DNA of 33,171 bases, taken from NCBI RefSeq assembly GCF_009725235.1, contig NZ_WJFC01000146.1, positions 1 through 33,171 of the forward strand. The letters are read 5' to 3'. Shown in pieces: positions 23,950 to 32,507 of the stretch. This DNA is from Scytonema sp. UIC 10036 (lineage in GTDB: Bacteria; Cyanobacteriota; Cyanobacteriia; Cyanobacteriales; Nostocaceae). Made by a program: the position numbers and the translations under genes. Position 1 is the first letter of the stretch, and each line of letters begins with the position of its first letter. A model generated the notes under the pieces. It was not told the DNA's origin. It was given only the letters and a program-made list of their open reading frames with translations, and did not search any database.

Positions 23950-24128
23950 GCTCTTAGTATTCCATAGAGAAATCAGTATAGGAAGCGTCAAAAGTGCTAC
24001 AGAGGAATATTTTTAGTATCAAAAAGCAATTTGCGTGATTTCAAGATTCTTTATAATCCAGACGTTGAGTAAAGCGATCGCTCTTTTTTCGCTATTCTAG
24101 ATAAAGTGAATCGTTTTTTGATAAACCG

Positions 24129-24734
24129 ATGGTTGCTGTACCCGCTCGCATTTTGATGAGTGCAGAGAAATATCTGATTTGGGAACCAACCCAAGAGCAA
24201 CGCTACGAGTATTGGGATGGCGAAGTGGTGGCGATGAGCGGCGGTACACGCAGCCACAATCGCGTTTGTGGAAATTTCTTCAGGGTGCTAGATGATGCTC
24301 TACTCGATCGCATCTTTGAAGTATACATTGTAGATGTGAAGGTACAGGTAGAGTCTAAGCAAAAGTATTTTTATCCGGATGTTGTGGTGACTTGCGATGA
24401 GCGCGATAGCTTCGCTTGCGCCAAGGGCGATCGCAATCCGCAACTGATACAATTTCCCTGCTTAATTGTTGAAGTACTATCACCTTCAACGGAAGCAGCC
24501 GATAGGGGGAAGAAGTTTGCTAAGTACCGCCAATCTTCTACCCTAAAAGAATATATATTGGTACAGGTAGCTCAACCGGGTGTGGAAGTATTTCGGCGTA
24601 ACGAACAGGGGAAATGGGTACTGTCTGAGTATAATTTAGACGAGCTATTGCCACTTGAATCAGTAAATGTGGAAATAGCGATCGCCGATTTGTACCGACA
24701 AGTGCAGTTTGAAACCGAAGAAACTGAAGATTAA
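24129..24734 (+). CDS. Uma2-family endonuclease-like protein
   Basis: A 201-residue member of the Uma2 (DUF820) group, PD-(D/E)XK-fold proteins present in many copies in cyanobacteria and of uncertain function. Visible family motifs are YEYWDGEVVAMSGG near the N-terminus, YFYPDVVVTCDERD (about 77-90, catalytic Asp), IVEVLSPSTEAADRGKK (about 113-129) and YRQSSTLKEYILV. Residues SFACAKGD after CDERD come from a 24-bp HIP1-associated insertion that keeps the frame, so the loop next to the active site is lengthened. It stands alone, with no toxin-antitoxin partner visible. Confidence 0.85.
   Translation: MVAVPARILMSAEKYLIWEPTQEQRYEYWDGEVVAMSGGTRSHNRVCGNFFRVLDDALLDRIFEVYIVDVKVQVESKQKYFYPDVVVTCDERDSFACAKGDRNPQLIQFPCLIVEVLSPSTEAADRGKKFAKYRQSSTLKEYILVQVAQPGVEVFRRNEQGKWVLSEYNLDELLPLESVNVEIAIADLYRQVQFETEETED
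24403..24434. repeat. HIP1-splitting small repeat inside the Uma2 gene
   Basis: The pattern is GCGAT, then a 19-bp partly palindromic core (AGCTTCGCTTGCGCCAAGG), then GCGATCGC. Removing 24 bp (24408-24431) restores a perfect GCGATCGC and the expected protein CDERDRNPQ. Confidence 0.65.
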
Positions 24735-24870
24735 AGATATGAAACTTTATCTTATGTTAGGAAATGAAGTGAGTAATTAAACTAAGAGAAAGCTATCCGT
24801 AAGAAAGAGTGCTTCAAGGTACAAAATGCGGTATGTTCTCTTGTGGTCTGAGAGAACATATGTGCTAACT

Positions 24871-25311
24871 ATGAGTAAAACTTCCAATGTCGATCGCCAA
24901 AGGGAGCATCAAGCCAATGAACGAACATTTCTAGCTTGGCTACGCACTTCAATCGCGTTGATAGGCTTTGGTTTTGCGCTTGCTCGATTTGGTTTGTTTT
25001 TACGCCAGATTGGCTCTACTCTGACTCAACTAGAATCCGTACCGCATCCAGTTTTTAACTCAGAAAACTTGGGTGTATCTTTAGTCATTTTTGGGATTGT
25101 GACTATTGCTTTGGCAGCATGGCGGTACAATCAGGTATTCTGGCAAATAGAACGGGGAGAATATAAGCCAATACGCTTCACTGTTTGGCTAATGACAGGA
25201 TTTGTTATATTTTTTGGATTACTGAGCCTACCAATGCTCTTCGTTCGAGATCGGTTCTTTACCAATCCTTCAAAACTTCCCATCCAGCCTCAGTCACGCA
25301 ATTGGCGTTAG
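24871..25311 (+). CDS. DUF202-family (YidH-like) membrane protein
   Basis: A 146-residue inner-membrane protein of unknown function. It begins with the family signature ANERTFLAWLRTSIALIGFG, a charged segment leading into the first helix. Two more membrane helices follow: LVIFGIVTIALAAW and WLMTGFVIFFGLLSLPMLFV. I choose the ATG at 24871 because MSKTSNVDRQREHQ is the usual start; an upstream in-frame ATG at 24826 would add 15 residues without family support. Confidence 0.82.
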   Translation: MSKTSNVDRQREHQANERTFLAWLRTSIALIGFGFALARFGLFLRQIGSTLTQLESVPHPVFNSENLGVSLVIFGIVTIALAAWRYNQVFWQIERGEYKPIRFTVWLMTGFVIFFGLLSLPMLFVRDRFFTNPSKLPIQPQSRNWR

Positions 25312-25693
25312 GAATTTCCACGGACTGAATTATTCCATATTGTGGGGCGGGCGGGGAGGTGTTACCAAGTAGCTAAATTATTTATTAAACCTCACAAACT
25401 CCCGTCCTCTACAAGATACAGCTGGTCAATGGGAGGCGATCCCCCTCCCAAAAGTACTCTCTCGATCCGGTGGTTTTACCACAGAATGCATACTGGTGGT
25501 CTGTTGCAGAGTGTAGCTAGTCTACTCAGACAGGAGGCGGAGCCTCCAAAGACGGCATTCCCAGGCTCCGCCTGGGAACGAGGTGGGGGTGCAAAGTCAC
25601 CGCGCTCCTACTAACCACCAACAACTAACAACTAACAACTAACCACTTTTCCCTAAAATAATAATTGTTAACTAATAACTGATTCGGTGGGCT
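25312..25693. repeat. Intergenic region rich in hairpins
   Basis: No credible gene. It has GGAGGC-GGA-GCCTCC at 25533-25547 and TTCCCAGGC-TCC-GCCTGGGAA at 25558-25578, the latter a dispersed palindrome that recurs at 28352-28382. A CTAACAA/CTAACCA heptamer array runs at about 25615-25645. The open frame across 25342-25614 is made of these repeats. Confidence 0.75.
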
Positions 25694-26275
25694 ATGGCTT
25701 TAACTGCTTCAACGATGTTACCGCTAGGTACTCAAGCACCGGATTTTGAGTTACCGGATGTCAGATCTGGGGAAACAATTTCGCTTTCTAGCTTCACGGG
25801 TAAGAAAGCGCTACTAGTTATGTTTATCTGTCGGCATTGCCCGTTTGTCAAGCACGTAAAACAAGAATTGGCTCAATTGGGTAAAGATTACCTCAGTAAA
25901 GGTTTGGCGATTGTGGCTATCAGTGCCAATGATGCTAAAAACTACCCAGATGATTCTCCTGAGTCATTAAAGGAAATGGCTTTTGAGCTAGATTTTAACT
26001 TTCCCCTTTGTTACGACGAAAGCCAAGAAACAGCAAAAGCGTACACCGCAGCTTGCACTCCAGACTTCTTCTTATTTGATGCCGATCGCAGGCTGGCTTA
26101 CAGGGGACAATTAGATGATAGTCGTCCGAGTAATGGCAAACCCGTCACAGGTGCAGATTTACGTGCTGCGGTGGAAGCTGTATTGGCAGAGCGATCGCTC
26201 TCAAGCGAGCAAAAGCCGAGTGTGGGTTGCAATATCAAATGGAAACCTGGTAATCAGCCAAGTTATTTTGGCTAA
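25694..26275 (+). CDS. Thioredoxin-like / peroxiredoxin-type protein
   Basis: A 193-residue cytoplasmic thioredoxin-fold protein of the AhpC/TSA-like redoxin group, widespread in cyanobacteria. It shows APDFELPDVRSGE near the N-terminus and the strand LLVMFICRHCPFVKHV (about 41-56) with a C-x-x-C pair, followed by AIVAISAND, the cis-Pro region TPDFFLFDADR and a conserved C-terminal PSVGCNIKWKPG. The C-x-x-C pair suggests thiol-disulfide exchange rather than classical peroxidase activity. The stop TAA borders a heptamer array. Confidence 0.85.
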   Translation: MALTASTMLPLGTQAPDFELPDVRSGETISLSSFTGKKALLVMFICRHCPFVKHVKQELAQLGKDYLSKGLAIVAISANDAKNYPDDSPESLKEMAFELDFNFPLCYDESQETAKAYTAACTPDFFLFDADRRLAYRGQLDDSRPSNGKPVTGADLRAAVEAVLAERSLSSEQKPSVGCNIKWKPGNQPSYFG

Positions 26276-26277
26276 CA

Positions 26278-26360
26278 GCTAATTGCTAATTGCTAATTGC
26301 TAATTGCTAATTGCTAATTGTCAGTCTTCCATTAGCCATTAGCCGTTAGCCATTAGCAAT
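26278..26360. repeat. Opposed heptamer arrays
   Basis: About six units of GCTAATT (26278-26320) face TTAGCCA-type units (26331-26360) of the opposite orientation, so the two sides can pair into an imperfect stem. The array fills the gap between two converging genes. Confidence 0.9.
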
Positions 26361-26869
26361 CAGTGTTTAATATCTAATTGAAGGATGTAATTTCCCAATT
26401 GGACTTCTCCAGTCCACAATTCGTACTCCACACGCAAATGCTTGGGAAAAGGATGTCCGTCCAATTTTAAATTTCGCGTAAAATTACGCAGGCGTATAGG
26501 TTCGTTCTGTTGTACGGGTTCGCCCGGTAACCAGTAACGAGTGATTCCGTAAACACCTTGTTCCCAAAAATGACGGTAACTCAGCTGATTGTTACCTTGC
26601 ATGGTCATAATAACTCGGTAGGGGGAAATCTCTAACCAAAGGACTCTGGGGCTATTGGGGACAGCATGACTTGGTTCTTGCAATAAATCTTTTTGTTCGT
26701 TAGGAGAACTTTTTGTTTTACAATTCTTTACGGGTGGTGTTGTTAAAAGTAGGTGGAATCGATCGCAATCTTTCTGATAAAGAGTTGCGGCAGTTTCAAC
26801 AACAGACCAAATTGGTAGGTCTGTAGAAACAAGTGATAAGCACACGGGCTTGCGATGGTGAGTAAGCAT
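26360..26869 (-). CDS. Conserved hypothetical protein
   Basis: A 169-residue predicted soluble protein I do not recognise. The N-terminal half is basic and low in clear motifs. The C-terminal half (90-169) is strand-rich with many aromatic residues: VLWLEISPYRVIMTMQGN, YRHFWEQGVYGITRYWLPGE, LRVEYELWTG and LGNYILQLDI. No signal peptide or membrane helix is visible. It lies between two heptamer arrays and upstream of aroA in divergent orientation. The composition is ordinary, so it is probably a real gene. Confidence 0.65.
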   Translation of the reverse strand: MLTHHRKPVCLSLVSTDLPIWSVVETAATLYQKDCDRFHLLLTTPPVKNCKTKSSPNEQKDLLQEPSHAVPNSPRVLWLEISPYRVIMTMQGNNQLSYRHFWEQGVYGITRYWLPGEPVQQNEPIRLRNFTRNLKLDGHPFPKHLRVEYELWTGEVQLGNYILQLDIKH

Positions 26870-26985
26870 GGGAGCGAAAAGGGTTAAAAGCCAATAAACG
26901 TTTCAGAAATTAATAAACATCGGTAGTTCTGACGGTACTGAGAAAGCGATAGTATACTAGCGCAGTCACACGTCAGTTTATCCTA

Positions 26986-28338
26986 ATGTCAGCTTCTGTC
27001 ATAACTGTAGAAACTAGGGACAATACTTCTCAAAACTTAATCATTCAGCGACCAACGACTGGATTATCTTTACAAGGTCGTATTCGAGTTCCTGGGGATA
27101 AATCCATTTCCCACAGAGCGTTAATGTTGGGTGCTCTAGCATCCGGGGAAACCACTATTAAAGGTTTGCTTTTAGGGGAAGATCCTTGCAGCACGGCAAG
27201 TTGTTTCCAAGCTATGGGGGCAGAAATTTCCGAATTGAATACAGAACTTGTAACGGTGAAAGGTATTGGGCTGGGGAATTTACAAGAACCAATGGATGTG
27301 CTCAATGCTGGAAACTCTGGAACAACAATACGTCTGATGCTGGGGCTTCTTGCATCCCATCCAGGACGCTTCTTTACTGTCACGGGAGATAATTCACTGC
27401 GATCGCGTCCCATGTCTCGTGTTGTTAAACCTTTACAAGAAATGGGAGCACAAATTTGGGGGCGTAAGGGAAATTCTCTAGCTCCTCTAGCAGTTCAAGG
27501 AACATCCCTCAAACCCATCCACTATAATTCTCCCATTGCTTCCGCACAAGTAAAATCCTGCATTCTACTTGCAGGTTTATTAACAGAGGGCAAAACAACA
27601 GTCACCGAACCCGCGCTTTCCCGCGATCACAGCGAGCGAATGTTAAAGGCTTTTGGAGCCGAATTAACTGTAGACCCCGAAACCAACAGCGTCACTGTCA
27701 CAGGTTCCTCTCAACTTCACGGACAAACAGTAATTGTACCGGGAGACATCAGTTCTGCTGCATTTTGGCTGGTAGCAGGAGCCATCGTACCAAATTCTGA
27801 ATTGACGATTGAAAATGTTGGCGTTAATCCTACCCGTACTGGCATTTTAGAGGCGTTGGAAATGATGGGTGCTGATATTAAGCAAGAAAATGAGCGCACC
27901 GTAGCAGGAGAACCAGTAGCAGATTTACGGGTACGTTCCAGTCATTTAAAAAGTTGCACCATTGCAGGTGATATTATACCCAGATTGATTGATGAAATTC
28001 CTATTTTAGCAGTCGCAGCAGCTTTTGCAGAAGGAACAACAGTGATTCGAGATGCTGAAGAATTGCGAGTGAAGGAAAGCGATCGCATTGCTGTGATGGC
28101 GCACCAACTGAATAAAATGGGAGCAAAAGTGACAGAGTTACCTGATGGCATGGAAATTACTGGAGGTAATCCCCTTTCAGGTGCTGAAGTCGATAGTTAC
28201 ACAGATCATCGAATTGCAATGAGTTTGGCGATCGCAGCCCTCAACGCTTCTGACGCCACTCACATACAGCGTGCGGAAGCAGCTGCAGTCTCTTACCCAG
28301 AATTTGTTGCCACATTACAACAAGTTTGTCACAGCTAA
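26986..28338 (+). CDS. aroA: 3-phosphoshikimate 1-carboxyvinyltransferase (EPSP synthase)
   Basis: Sixth step of the shikimate pathway: joins phosphoenolpyruvate and shikimate-3-phosphate to give EPSP. The 450-residue length fits. Motifs are [18 protein letters not shown] (about 37-54), [18 protein letters not shown] (about 105-122, the PEP-binding region), [23 protein letters not shown], and [12 protein letters not shown] (about 363-374) with the Lys-Glu-Asp active-site triad. It belongs to the class with Gly-Asn-Ser-Gly in this loop rather than the glyphosate-sensitive plant/enteric variant pattern; class assignment is from memory. A 31-nt hairpin follows the gene. Confidence 0.95.
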   Translation: MSASVITVETRDNTSQNLIIQRPTTGLSLQGRIRVPGDKSISHRALMLGALASGETTIKGLLLGEDPCSTASCFQAMGAEISELNTELVTVKGIGLGNLQEPMDVLNAGNSGTTIRLMLGLLASHPGRFFTVTGDNSLRSRPMSRVVKPLQEMGAQIWGRKGNSLAPLAVQGTSLKPIHYNSPIASAQVKSCILLAGLLTEGKTTVTEPALSRDHSERMLKAFGAELTVDPETNSVTVTGSSQLHGQTVIVPGDISSAAFWLVAGAIVPNSELTIENVGVNPTRTGILEALEMMGADIKQENERTVAGEPVADLRVRSSHLKSCTIAGDIIPRLIDEIPILAVAAAFAEGTTVIRDAEELRVKESDRIAVMAHQLNKMGAKVTELPDGMEITGGNPLSGAEVDSYTDHRIAMSLAIAALNASDATHIQRAEAAAVSYPEFVATLQQVCHS

Positions 28339-28351
28339 CCCATTCGGTCCT

Positions 28352-28382
28352 TCTCGTTCCCAGGCTCCGCCTGGGAACGAGA
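28352..28382. terminator. Strong hairpin after aroA
   Basis: A perfect 14-bp stem (TCTCGTTCCCAGGC and complement) with loop TCC, 13 nt after the aroA stop. It also matches a dispersed palindrome with a second copy at 25558-25578, so it may be a mobile repeat serving as a terminator. Confidence 0.55.
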
Positions 28383-28390
28383 GTGTCTTA

Positions 28391-28433
28391 ACTGGTCACT
28401 GGTCACTGGTCACTGGTCACTGGTCACTGGTCA
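28391..28433. repeat. ACTGGTC heptamer array
   Basis: Six tandem ACTGGTC units. The array runs into the 3' end of the reductase remnant and encodes its last residues (VTSDQ) and stop. Confidence 0.92.
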
Positions 28434-28845
28434 CTGTTCCGCGATCGTGAGGAGCATCAAAATCAATAATCGGTCCTTTTGGAACAATCCGAGTTGGATT
28501 AACCTTAGGATGACTTTTGTAATAGTGCCGTTTAATGGTATCAGGAATACATCCTGGTTCATCAGAAAATTCCCAACCATTGTCCCGCATTTCTGGTGCA
28601 ACTACCGACAGACCGATCGCATCTTGCAGCCCTTTCGATTCGCGGAGAATGGCAGTACGGTTTGCCCAAGGACAAGCCCAAGAGATGTACAAATGATACC
28701 GTCCCGGTTCAGCTTTAAACCCACTAGAACCATCAGCTGTAATTTGGTTGCGGAAGGTTGTTGAGGGACGAATAAATTTTCCTTGTGAGTCCTCTTGCTC
28801 CCTTTGTGATACCCACTTACCATCTTTCAAGATTCCCAAGCTCAT
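28417..28845 (-). pseudogene. Glutathionyl-hydroquinone reductase with a large internal deletion
   Basis: The frame is 142 codons; the YqjG/GS-HQR family is about 320. Residues 1-105 match the family N-terminus (FRNQITADGSSGF, RYHLYISWACPWANR with the catalytic Cys, DNGWEFSDEPGCIPDT). Residues 106-138 match the family C-terminus (IKRHYYKSHPKVNPT, then IVPKGP and APHDR). About 180 central residues, including most of the helical domain, are missing, yet the reading frame is intact. The final residues come from the ACTGGTC array. Without the helical domain it should not be an active reductase, though a short protein could still be made. Confidence 0.8.
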
Positions 28846-28854
28846 TGTTTTAGT

Positions 28855-29075
28855 TAGTTGTTGGTGGTTAGTTGTTGGTGGTTGGTGGTTAGTGGTTAGT
28901 TGTTGGTGGTTAGTGGTTAGTTGTTGGTGGTTAGTGGTTTTTTATTGTTAGTTATAGCTAATTGCTAGTAACGAAATTTACCTTCTACGACAGAAACCAC
29001 ATAATTCATTGACACCATTAGAATTTGAATACCATCTACAACTAACAACTAACAACTAACAACTAACAACTAACT
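28855..29075. repeat. TTAGTGG/TTGGTGG and CAACTAA arrays
   Basis: Long runs of TTAGTTG, TTGGTGG and TTAGTGG units (28855-28940) lie opposite CAACTAA units (29040-29072) of complementary orientation, with about 100 bp of unique sequence between. The second array reaches the gatC stop codon (TAG, 29074-29076). Confidence 0.9.
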
Positions 29076-29367
29076 ACTCTTCAGGATTTAGTATTTTTGG
29101 AACCTTAAAAAACTCACCTTCTTGTTCGGGTGCGCTTTGAAGAATGGCTTCGCGATCGCTATAGGGTTGCAGTCGATCTGGTCGTGTTACATTACTGACA
29201 TCAATTGCCCGTGTTGTGGGTGGTACATCAGTCACATCTAATGCATTCAATTGCTGGACATAGTCAAGGATATCCCCCAACTGTGTGGTGAATTGCTCTT
29301 CTTCTTCTGGTGTTAACTCTAACCGAGCTAGAAGAGCGACTTTACGGACTTGTTCGCGGTCAATCAT
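29074..29367 (-). CDS. gatC: Aspartyl/glutamyl-tRNA amidotransferase subunit C
   Basis: Small subunit of the GatCAB complex that converts Glu-tRNA(Gln) and Asp-tRNA(Asn) to the correctly charged forms; it stabilises GatA. The 97-residue length is typical. [18 protein letters not shown] (about 7-24), [22 protein letters not shown] (about 30-51) and the C-terminal FFKVPKIL are diagnostic. gatA and gatB are not adjacent, as is usual in cyanobacteria. Its stop codon coincides with the beginning of a CAACTAA array. Confidence 0.95.
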   Translation of the reverse strand: MIDREQVRKVALLARLELTPEEEEQFTTQLGDILDYVQQLNALDVTDVPPTTRAIDVSNVTRPDRLQPYSDREAILQSAPEQEGEFFKVPKILNPEE

Positions 29368-29377
29368 AATTTTGATA

Positions 29378-29455
29378 AGGGTTAGTGGTTAGTGGTTAGG
29401 GGTTAGTGGTTAATAGCTACTAACAACTAACAACTAACCACTAACCACTAACTAA
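29378..29455. repeat. Self-complementary heptamer arrays between gatC and ycf3
   Basis: GGTTAGT units (29378-29413) are followed by AACTAAC/CACTAAC units (29420-29455), forming an imperfect long inverted repeat. The last units supply the ycf3 stop codon (TAG, 29452-29454). Confidence 0.9.
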
Positions 29456-29973
29456 AAGAATACGTCAATTTGAGAGCGTCCGGTTGTTTTTAGCCAGTTT
29501 TGGGCTTCAATGTAGTTATTGGGAGCCAAGCGGATTGCTCTAATCCAATAATCTGCGGCTTGGTCAAACAGCGATTCGCCAAGGTCTTCGTTTCCTGCTT
29601 CTTTTGCCTTTTCTCCTTGATAGTGGTAAATAACGGCAATGTTATTTAAAGCTTGGGGTAGGCGGGGATTGCACTCTAAAGCTTGATGATACAGTTCCAA
29701 GGCTTTCTCGTGCTCGCCGTTACTTGCATAAATTAACCCCATATTATATAGGATGTAGCCGCGATCGTTGGTGTCTTCTTCCAATTCGAGGGCTTCTTGA
29801 TAGTTTTCCAGGGCTTCAGCGTATTCTCCTTCTGACTGCGCCGACATTCCATCTCGGTAGTAAACAAAGGCTTCTTTAGCTCTCTTATTTGCTGGCAGGA
29901 TCTTGAGGATCAGATCTGCCATAACTGTAAAGGTTTTGTCAATGAAATTATCGTTTCTCTGAGTTCTTGGCAT
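29452..29973 (-). CDS. ycf3: Photosystem I assembly protein Ycf3
   Basis: Tetratricopeptide protein on the thylakoid surface needed for photosystem I assembly. The N-terminus [19 protein letters not shown] is nearly invariant in the family. Three TPR units follow at about residues 38-70 ([20 protein letters not shown]), 75-108 ([21 protein letters not shown]) and 118-155 ([16 protein letters not shown]). It ends GRSQIDVFF. Length 173 is normal. This gene is a strong marker of a cyanobacterium or plastid. Confidence 0.96.
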   Translation of the reverse strand: MPRTQRNDNFIDKTFTVMADLILKILPANKRAKEAFVYYRDGMSAQSEGEYAEALENYQEALELEEDTNDRGYILYNMGLIYASNGEHEKALELYHQALECNPRLPQALNNIAVIYHYQGEKAKEAGNEDLGESLFDQAADYWIRAIRLAPNNYIEAQNWLKTTGRSQIDVFF

Positions 29974-30095
29974 ATTGAGTTTACTATGATACAGGTGCCA
30001 ATATAATTGCGGTTTGCAATGCGTGTGGTAGGCACTCTTTGTACTCAGTACTTACCACAAACCAACTGCTAATAGCTAATCTAACTGATTTGCAG

Positions 30096-30773
30096 CTACA
30101 TTTTCGCGCTTAATGGTTGAACACAATCTGGGCTATCGTGCTTGGGATTGTTCACCGCAGTGCTTACAGGATAAGCAGTCATTGCTTCAGATGGGTAGGG
30201 TTGCAATAGTTGTTGTAGCATCTCTGGCGTTTGCACCTGCGGAGCCAACCACAAATCGTAATCTTTCTGATGGAGAATCACTGGCATGCGATCGTGGACT
30301 GGTTCGAGTAATTCGTTTGCCCTTGTTGTCAAAATTGTACAGGAAGATAGGGTTTGGTCTCGTGGCGATCGCCATTCCTCCCACAATCCCGCGAACCCAA
30401 AAGCTTCCCCATTTTGTAGGCGAAAATAGAACGGCTGCTTCTTCCCATCAATTTGCTGCCACTCGTAAAAACCATCTGCCACGATTAAACAACGTCGGCG
30501 TTTAAACGCTGAACGGAAAGCGGGTTTCTCTGCCACTGTTTCTGCTCTAGCATTAATCAGTTTAGCTCCCATTCCTGGGTCTTTTGCCCATGAAGGAATC
30601 AAACCCCATCGTAGCTGCTCTAATTTACGCTTATCGCTTGTTTGGTCATATAAGACTGCCGATACCATTTGCGTAGGTGATATGTTATATTTCGGCTCCA
30701 AGTCAGAAATTTCCACATGGAAGCTTTGTGCTAAAGCTGTTGCTGACTGAGTCAAAGTAAATCTTCCACACAT
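30096..30773 (-). CDS. SOS response-associated peptidase (SRAP, YedK/HMCES-like)
   Basis: Covers abasic sites in single-stranded DNA by forming a covalent thiazolidine link through its N-terminal cysteine. I choose the ATG at 30773, ten codons inside the longest frame, because the enzyme must begin MCGRFTL with Cys 2 exposed after Met removal; AAGGA lies seven bases upstream. Other active-site signatures are AKLINARAET (Asn), RCLIVADGFYEWQ (Glu) and VHDRMPVIL (His). At 225 residues it has the normal family length. It is divergent from the GST gene across an AT-rich gap. Confidence 0.92.
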   Translation of the reverse strand: MCGRFTLTQSATALAQSFHVEISDLEPKYNISPTQMVSAVLYDQTSDKRKLEQLRWGLIPSWAKDPGMGAKLINARAETVAEKPAFRSAFKRRRCLIVADGFYEWQQIDGKKQPFYFRLQNGEAFGFAGLWEEWRSPRDQTLSSCTILTTRANELLEPVHDRMPVILHQKDYDLWLAPQVQTPEMLQQLLQPYPSEAMTAYPVSTAVNNPKHDSPDCVQPLSAKM

Positions 30774-30979
30774 ACTTTTTCCTTCACCAATGATTAATAT
30801 CAAACCTCTAAAGATATGGCATTAAATATTACTTTTATTTTTTATTTTTCAGAGAATTCTTTTTTCTACTAAAATGTTTTGTTGTTTATATATTTTATCA
30901 TAATTGTTTGTCTTTTCCGAAGATATGCTGTATTTTTACAACATGACCAGTCAACCAATTCATCCCAATATTTTTTGGC

Positions 30980-31618
30980 ATGGAAACCCTGCGTTTGTAT
31001 GATTTTTTACCCTCAGGCAATGGCTACAAGATACGTCTTTTATTGACTCAAATTGGCATCCCATTTGAGAGGGTAGAGGTTAATATTACCAATGGTGAAA
31101 ACCGAACAGCAGAATTTTTAAGTAAAAATCCAAACGGTAAGATTCCTGTTTTGGAAGTTCAGCCAGGGAAGTATTTAACAGAATCAAATGCCATTATGGT
31201 GTATCTCAGTGAAGGAACAGAGTTTTTACCTTACGACCCCTATTTACGAGCACAAGTACTACAGTGGTTGTTTTTTGAGCAGTACAGCCATGAACCTTAC
31301 ATTGCGACACCAAGATTTTGGATTTCCATACTAGGCAAAGCTAAAGAATACAGTGTAGCCATAGAGCAAAAACGCGAACAAGGTTACGCAGCTTTGAAAG
31401 TCATGGAAAACCATCTATCAAATCACCATTATTTTGTAGGAGACCGATACACAATTGCTGATATTGGTTTATTTGCTTATACTCATGTAGCCGAGGAAGG
31501 AGGATTTAATCTATCACCCTTTCCCAAAATACAAGCTTGGATAGAAAGAGTAAAAGCCCAACCAGGACATATCAGTATCACAGAAGAAATTAAAACATTT
31601 CAAACTGTCGAGACGTGA
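30980..31618 (+). CDS. Glutathione S-transferase family protein
   Basis: A 212-residue cytosolic GST, expected to conjugate glutathione or act as a thiol transferase. The N-terminal thioredoxin fold has LYDFLPSGNGYKIRLLL with Ser at the likely active-site position, NPNGKIPVLE with the cis-Pro, and LTESNAIMVYL (the Glu-Ser glutathione-binding pair). The helical domain has YTIADIGLFAYTHVAEEGG, with the N-capping Thr-x-x-Asp. No membrane segment is seen. The gene is monocistronic. A hairpin lies about 37 nt past the stop. Confidence 0.9.
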   Translation: METLRLYDFLPSGNGYKIRLLLTQIGIPFERVEVNITNGENRTAEFLSKNPNGKIPVLEVQPGKYLTESNAIMVYLSEGTEFLPYDPYLRAQVLQWLFFEQYSHEPYIATPRFWISILGKAKEYSVAIEQKREQGYAALKVMENHLSNHHYFVGDRYTIADIGLFAYTHVAEEGGFNLSPFPKIQAWIERVKAQPGHISITEEIKTFQTVET

Positions 31619-31654
31619 GTTATTACACAATACACCCACGCTACATAGCATACT

Positions 31655-31697
31655 TAGATGAACGCAGATAGAGCAGGCTATTATCCGCGTTCATCTA
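31655..31697 (+). terminator. Hairpin after the GST gene
   Basis: Arms 31655-31670 (TAGATGAACGCAGATA) and 31682-31697 pair at 15 of 16 positions with an 11-nt loop. It lies between converging genes. No T run follows directly, so it may be a dispersed repeat that also slows transcription. Confidence 0.5.
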
Positions 31698-31778
31698 CAT
31701 TCATCTGCGGTTCCAATATTCTATTTTCTAATATGAAGAGCAACTCGTCACCAGTCATTGGTCACTGCTCGTTAGTCA

Positions 31779-32006
31779 TTACTCTGTATCAATTTCAACT
31801 AACTTTTGCCGTGACGATAAACCCAACTTAATTTTAATACAAGATTTTGGCACATCAAATTTTGCTGCCAGCAATCGAATTAACTCTTCATTAGCCTTAC
31901 CATCAACAGGCGGGGATTTCAAATGCACTGTAAGACTCCCATCAGCTTCTTCCTCAATTTTGGGAATTTTTGAATTGGGTTTAACTTTGACTTTTTTTTG
32001 CATCAT
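31779..32006 (-). CDS. DUF167-family (YggU) protein
   Basis: A 75-residue protein of the DUF167/YggU fold, function unknown. KVKVKPNSK near the start, then [21 protein letters not shown] and SRQKLVEI, are the family signature. It starts 26 nt inside the upstream DUF2809 gene in a different frame with two successive ATGs (32006 or 32003), so expression is probably linked. No Shine-Dalgarno sequence is evident, which fits translational coupling. Confidence 0.88.
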   Translation of the reverse strand: MMQKKVKVKPNSKIPKIEEEADGSLTVHLKSPPVDGKANEELIRLLAAKFDVPKSCIKIKLGLSSRQKLVEIDTE

Positions 32007-32400
32007 TTATTACTGGTAATTTTTGCAACCACAACCACCCTAAAACACAGCCCAACAAGTAATGCGGAAAATCCCACCAAGCAAAAGTCGTGCCAATCAA
32101 CCACTTACCTATCAAGGTAGCGCGGAATTGTTCCAATAAAGGCGGATGCCACAATTGTAAAAATTCCAGTATACAAGTAATAATAAAAACCCATAAGGGG
32201 ATTTGCCAGATAGCTGCTTGACCTTTAAAAAATAAAAATGCAAACAAGCACCAAAAGATTTCGTAAAAAACAGCAGCCCCATAATTATTCAACCATTGAT
32301 GAGCAGGACCGACGTAATACTTAAAGAAAAAGCCCATCGTTATAACGATGAGCAAAGATAAGAGGATGTGAAAGTTTGGAGTTTTTCTAGACAGCATCAT
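31981..32400 (-). CDS. DUF2809 membrane protein
   Basis: A 139-residue integral membrane protein, function unknown, with four predicted helices: [54 protein letters not shown] and the C-terminal [28 protein letters not shown] and [11 protein letters not shown] are the conserved DUF2809 stretches. It overlaps the DUF167 gene downstream by 26 nt. Confidence 0.85.
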   Translation of the reverse strand: MMLSRKTPNFHILLSLLIVITMGFFFKYYVGPAHQWLNNYGAAVFYEIFWCLFAFLFFKGQAAIWQIPLWVFIITCILEFLQLWHPPLLEQFRATLIGKWLIGTTFAWWDFPHYLLGCVLGWLWLQKLPVINDAKKSQS

Positions 32401-32473
32401 TTTAGAACTAGGGGCTAGAGAAAAGAAGTTAGACTACATTTATACACCATTCTCCAGCCAAGAAAGCCGTAGC

Positions 32474-32507
32474 GCGATCGCCTGTGGCGGGTGCTCCGCG
32501 CCATCGC
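32474..32507. repeat. HIP1-splitting small repeat at the DUF2231 gene end
   Basis: On the minus strand the pattern is GCGAT, 21 bp of GC-rich partly palindromic sequence, then GCGATCGC. Removing 26 bp would restore one octamer. It touches the stop codon of the DUF2231 gene (TAG, 32507-32509) and otherwise lies outside coding sequence. Confidence 0.6.

Noticed and set aside
25342..25614. 90-codon frame between the DUF202 and thioredoxin-like genes
   Set aside because: It runs through dispersed palindromes (GGAGGC and CCCAGGC hairpins) and reads as repeat translation rather than a protein family.
28447..28764. 105-codon plus-strand frame
   Set aside because: It is the complement of the deleted reductase gene, which has recognisable family sequence on the minus strand.
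30113..30505. 130-codon plus-strand frame
   Set aside because: It lies entirely opposite the SRAP gene, whose active-site motifs are clear on the minus strand.
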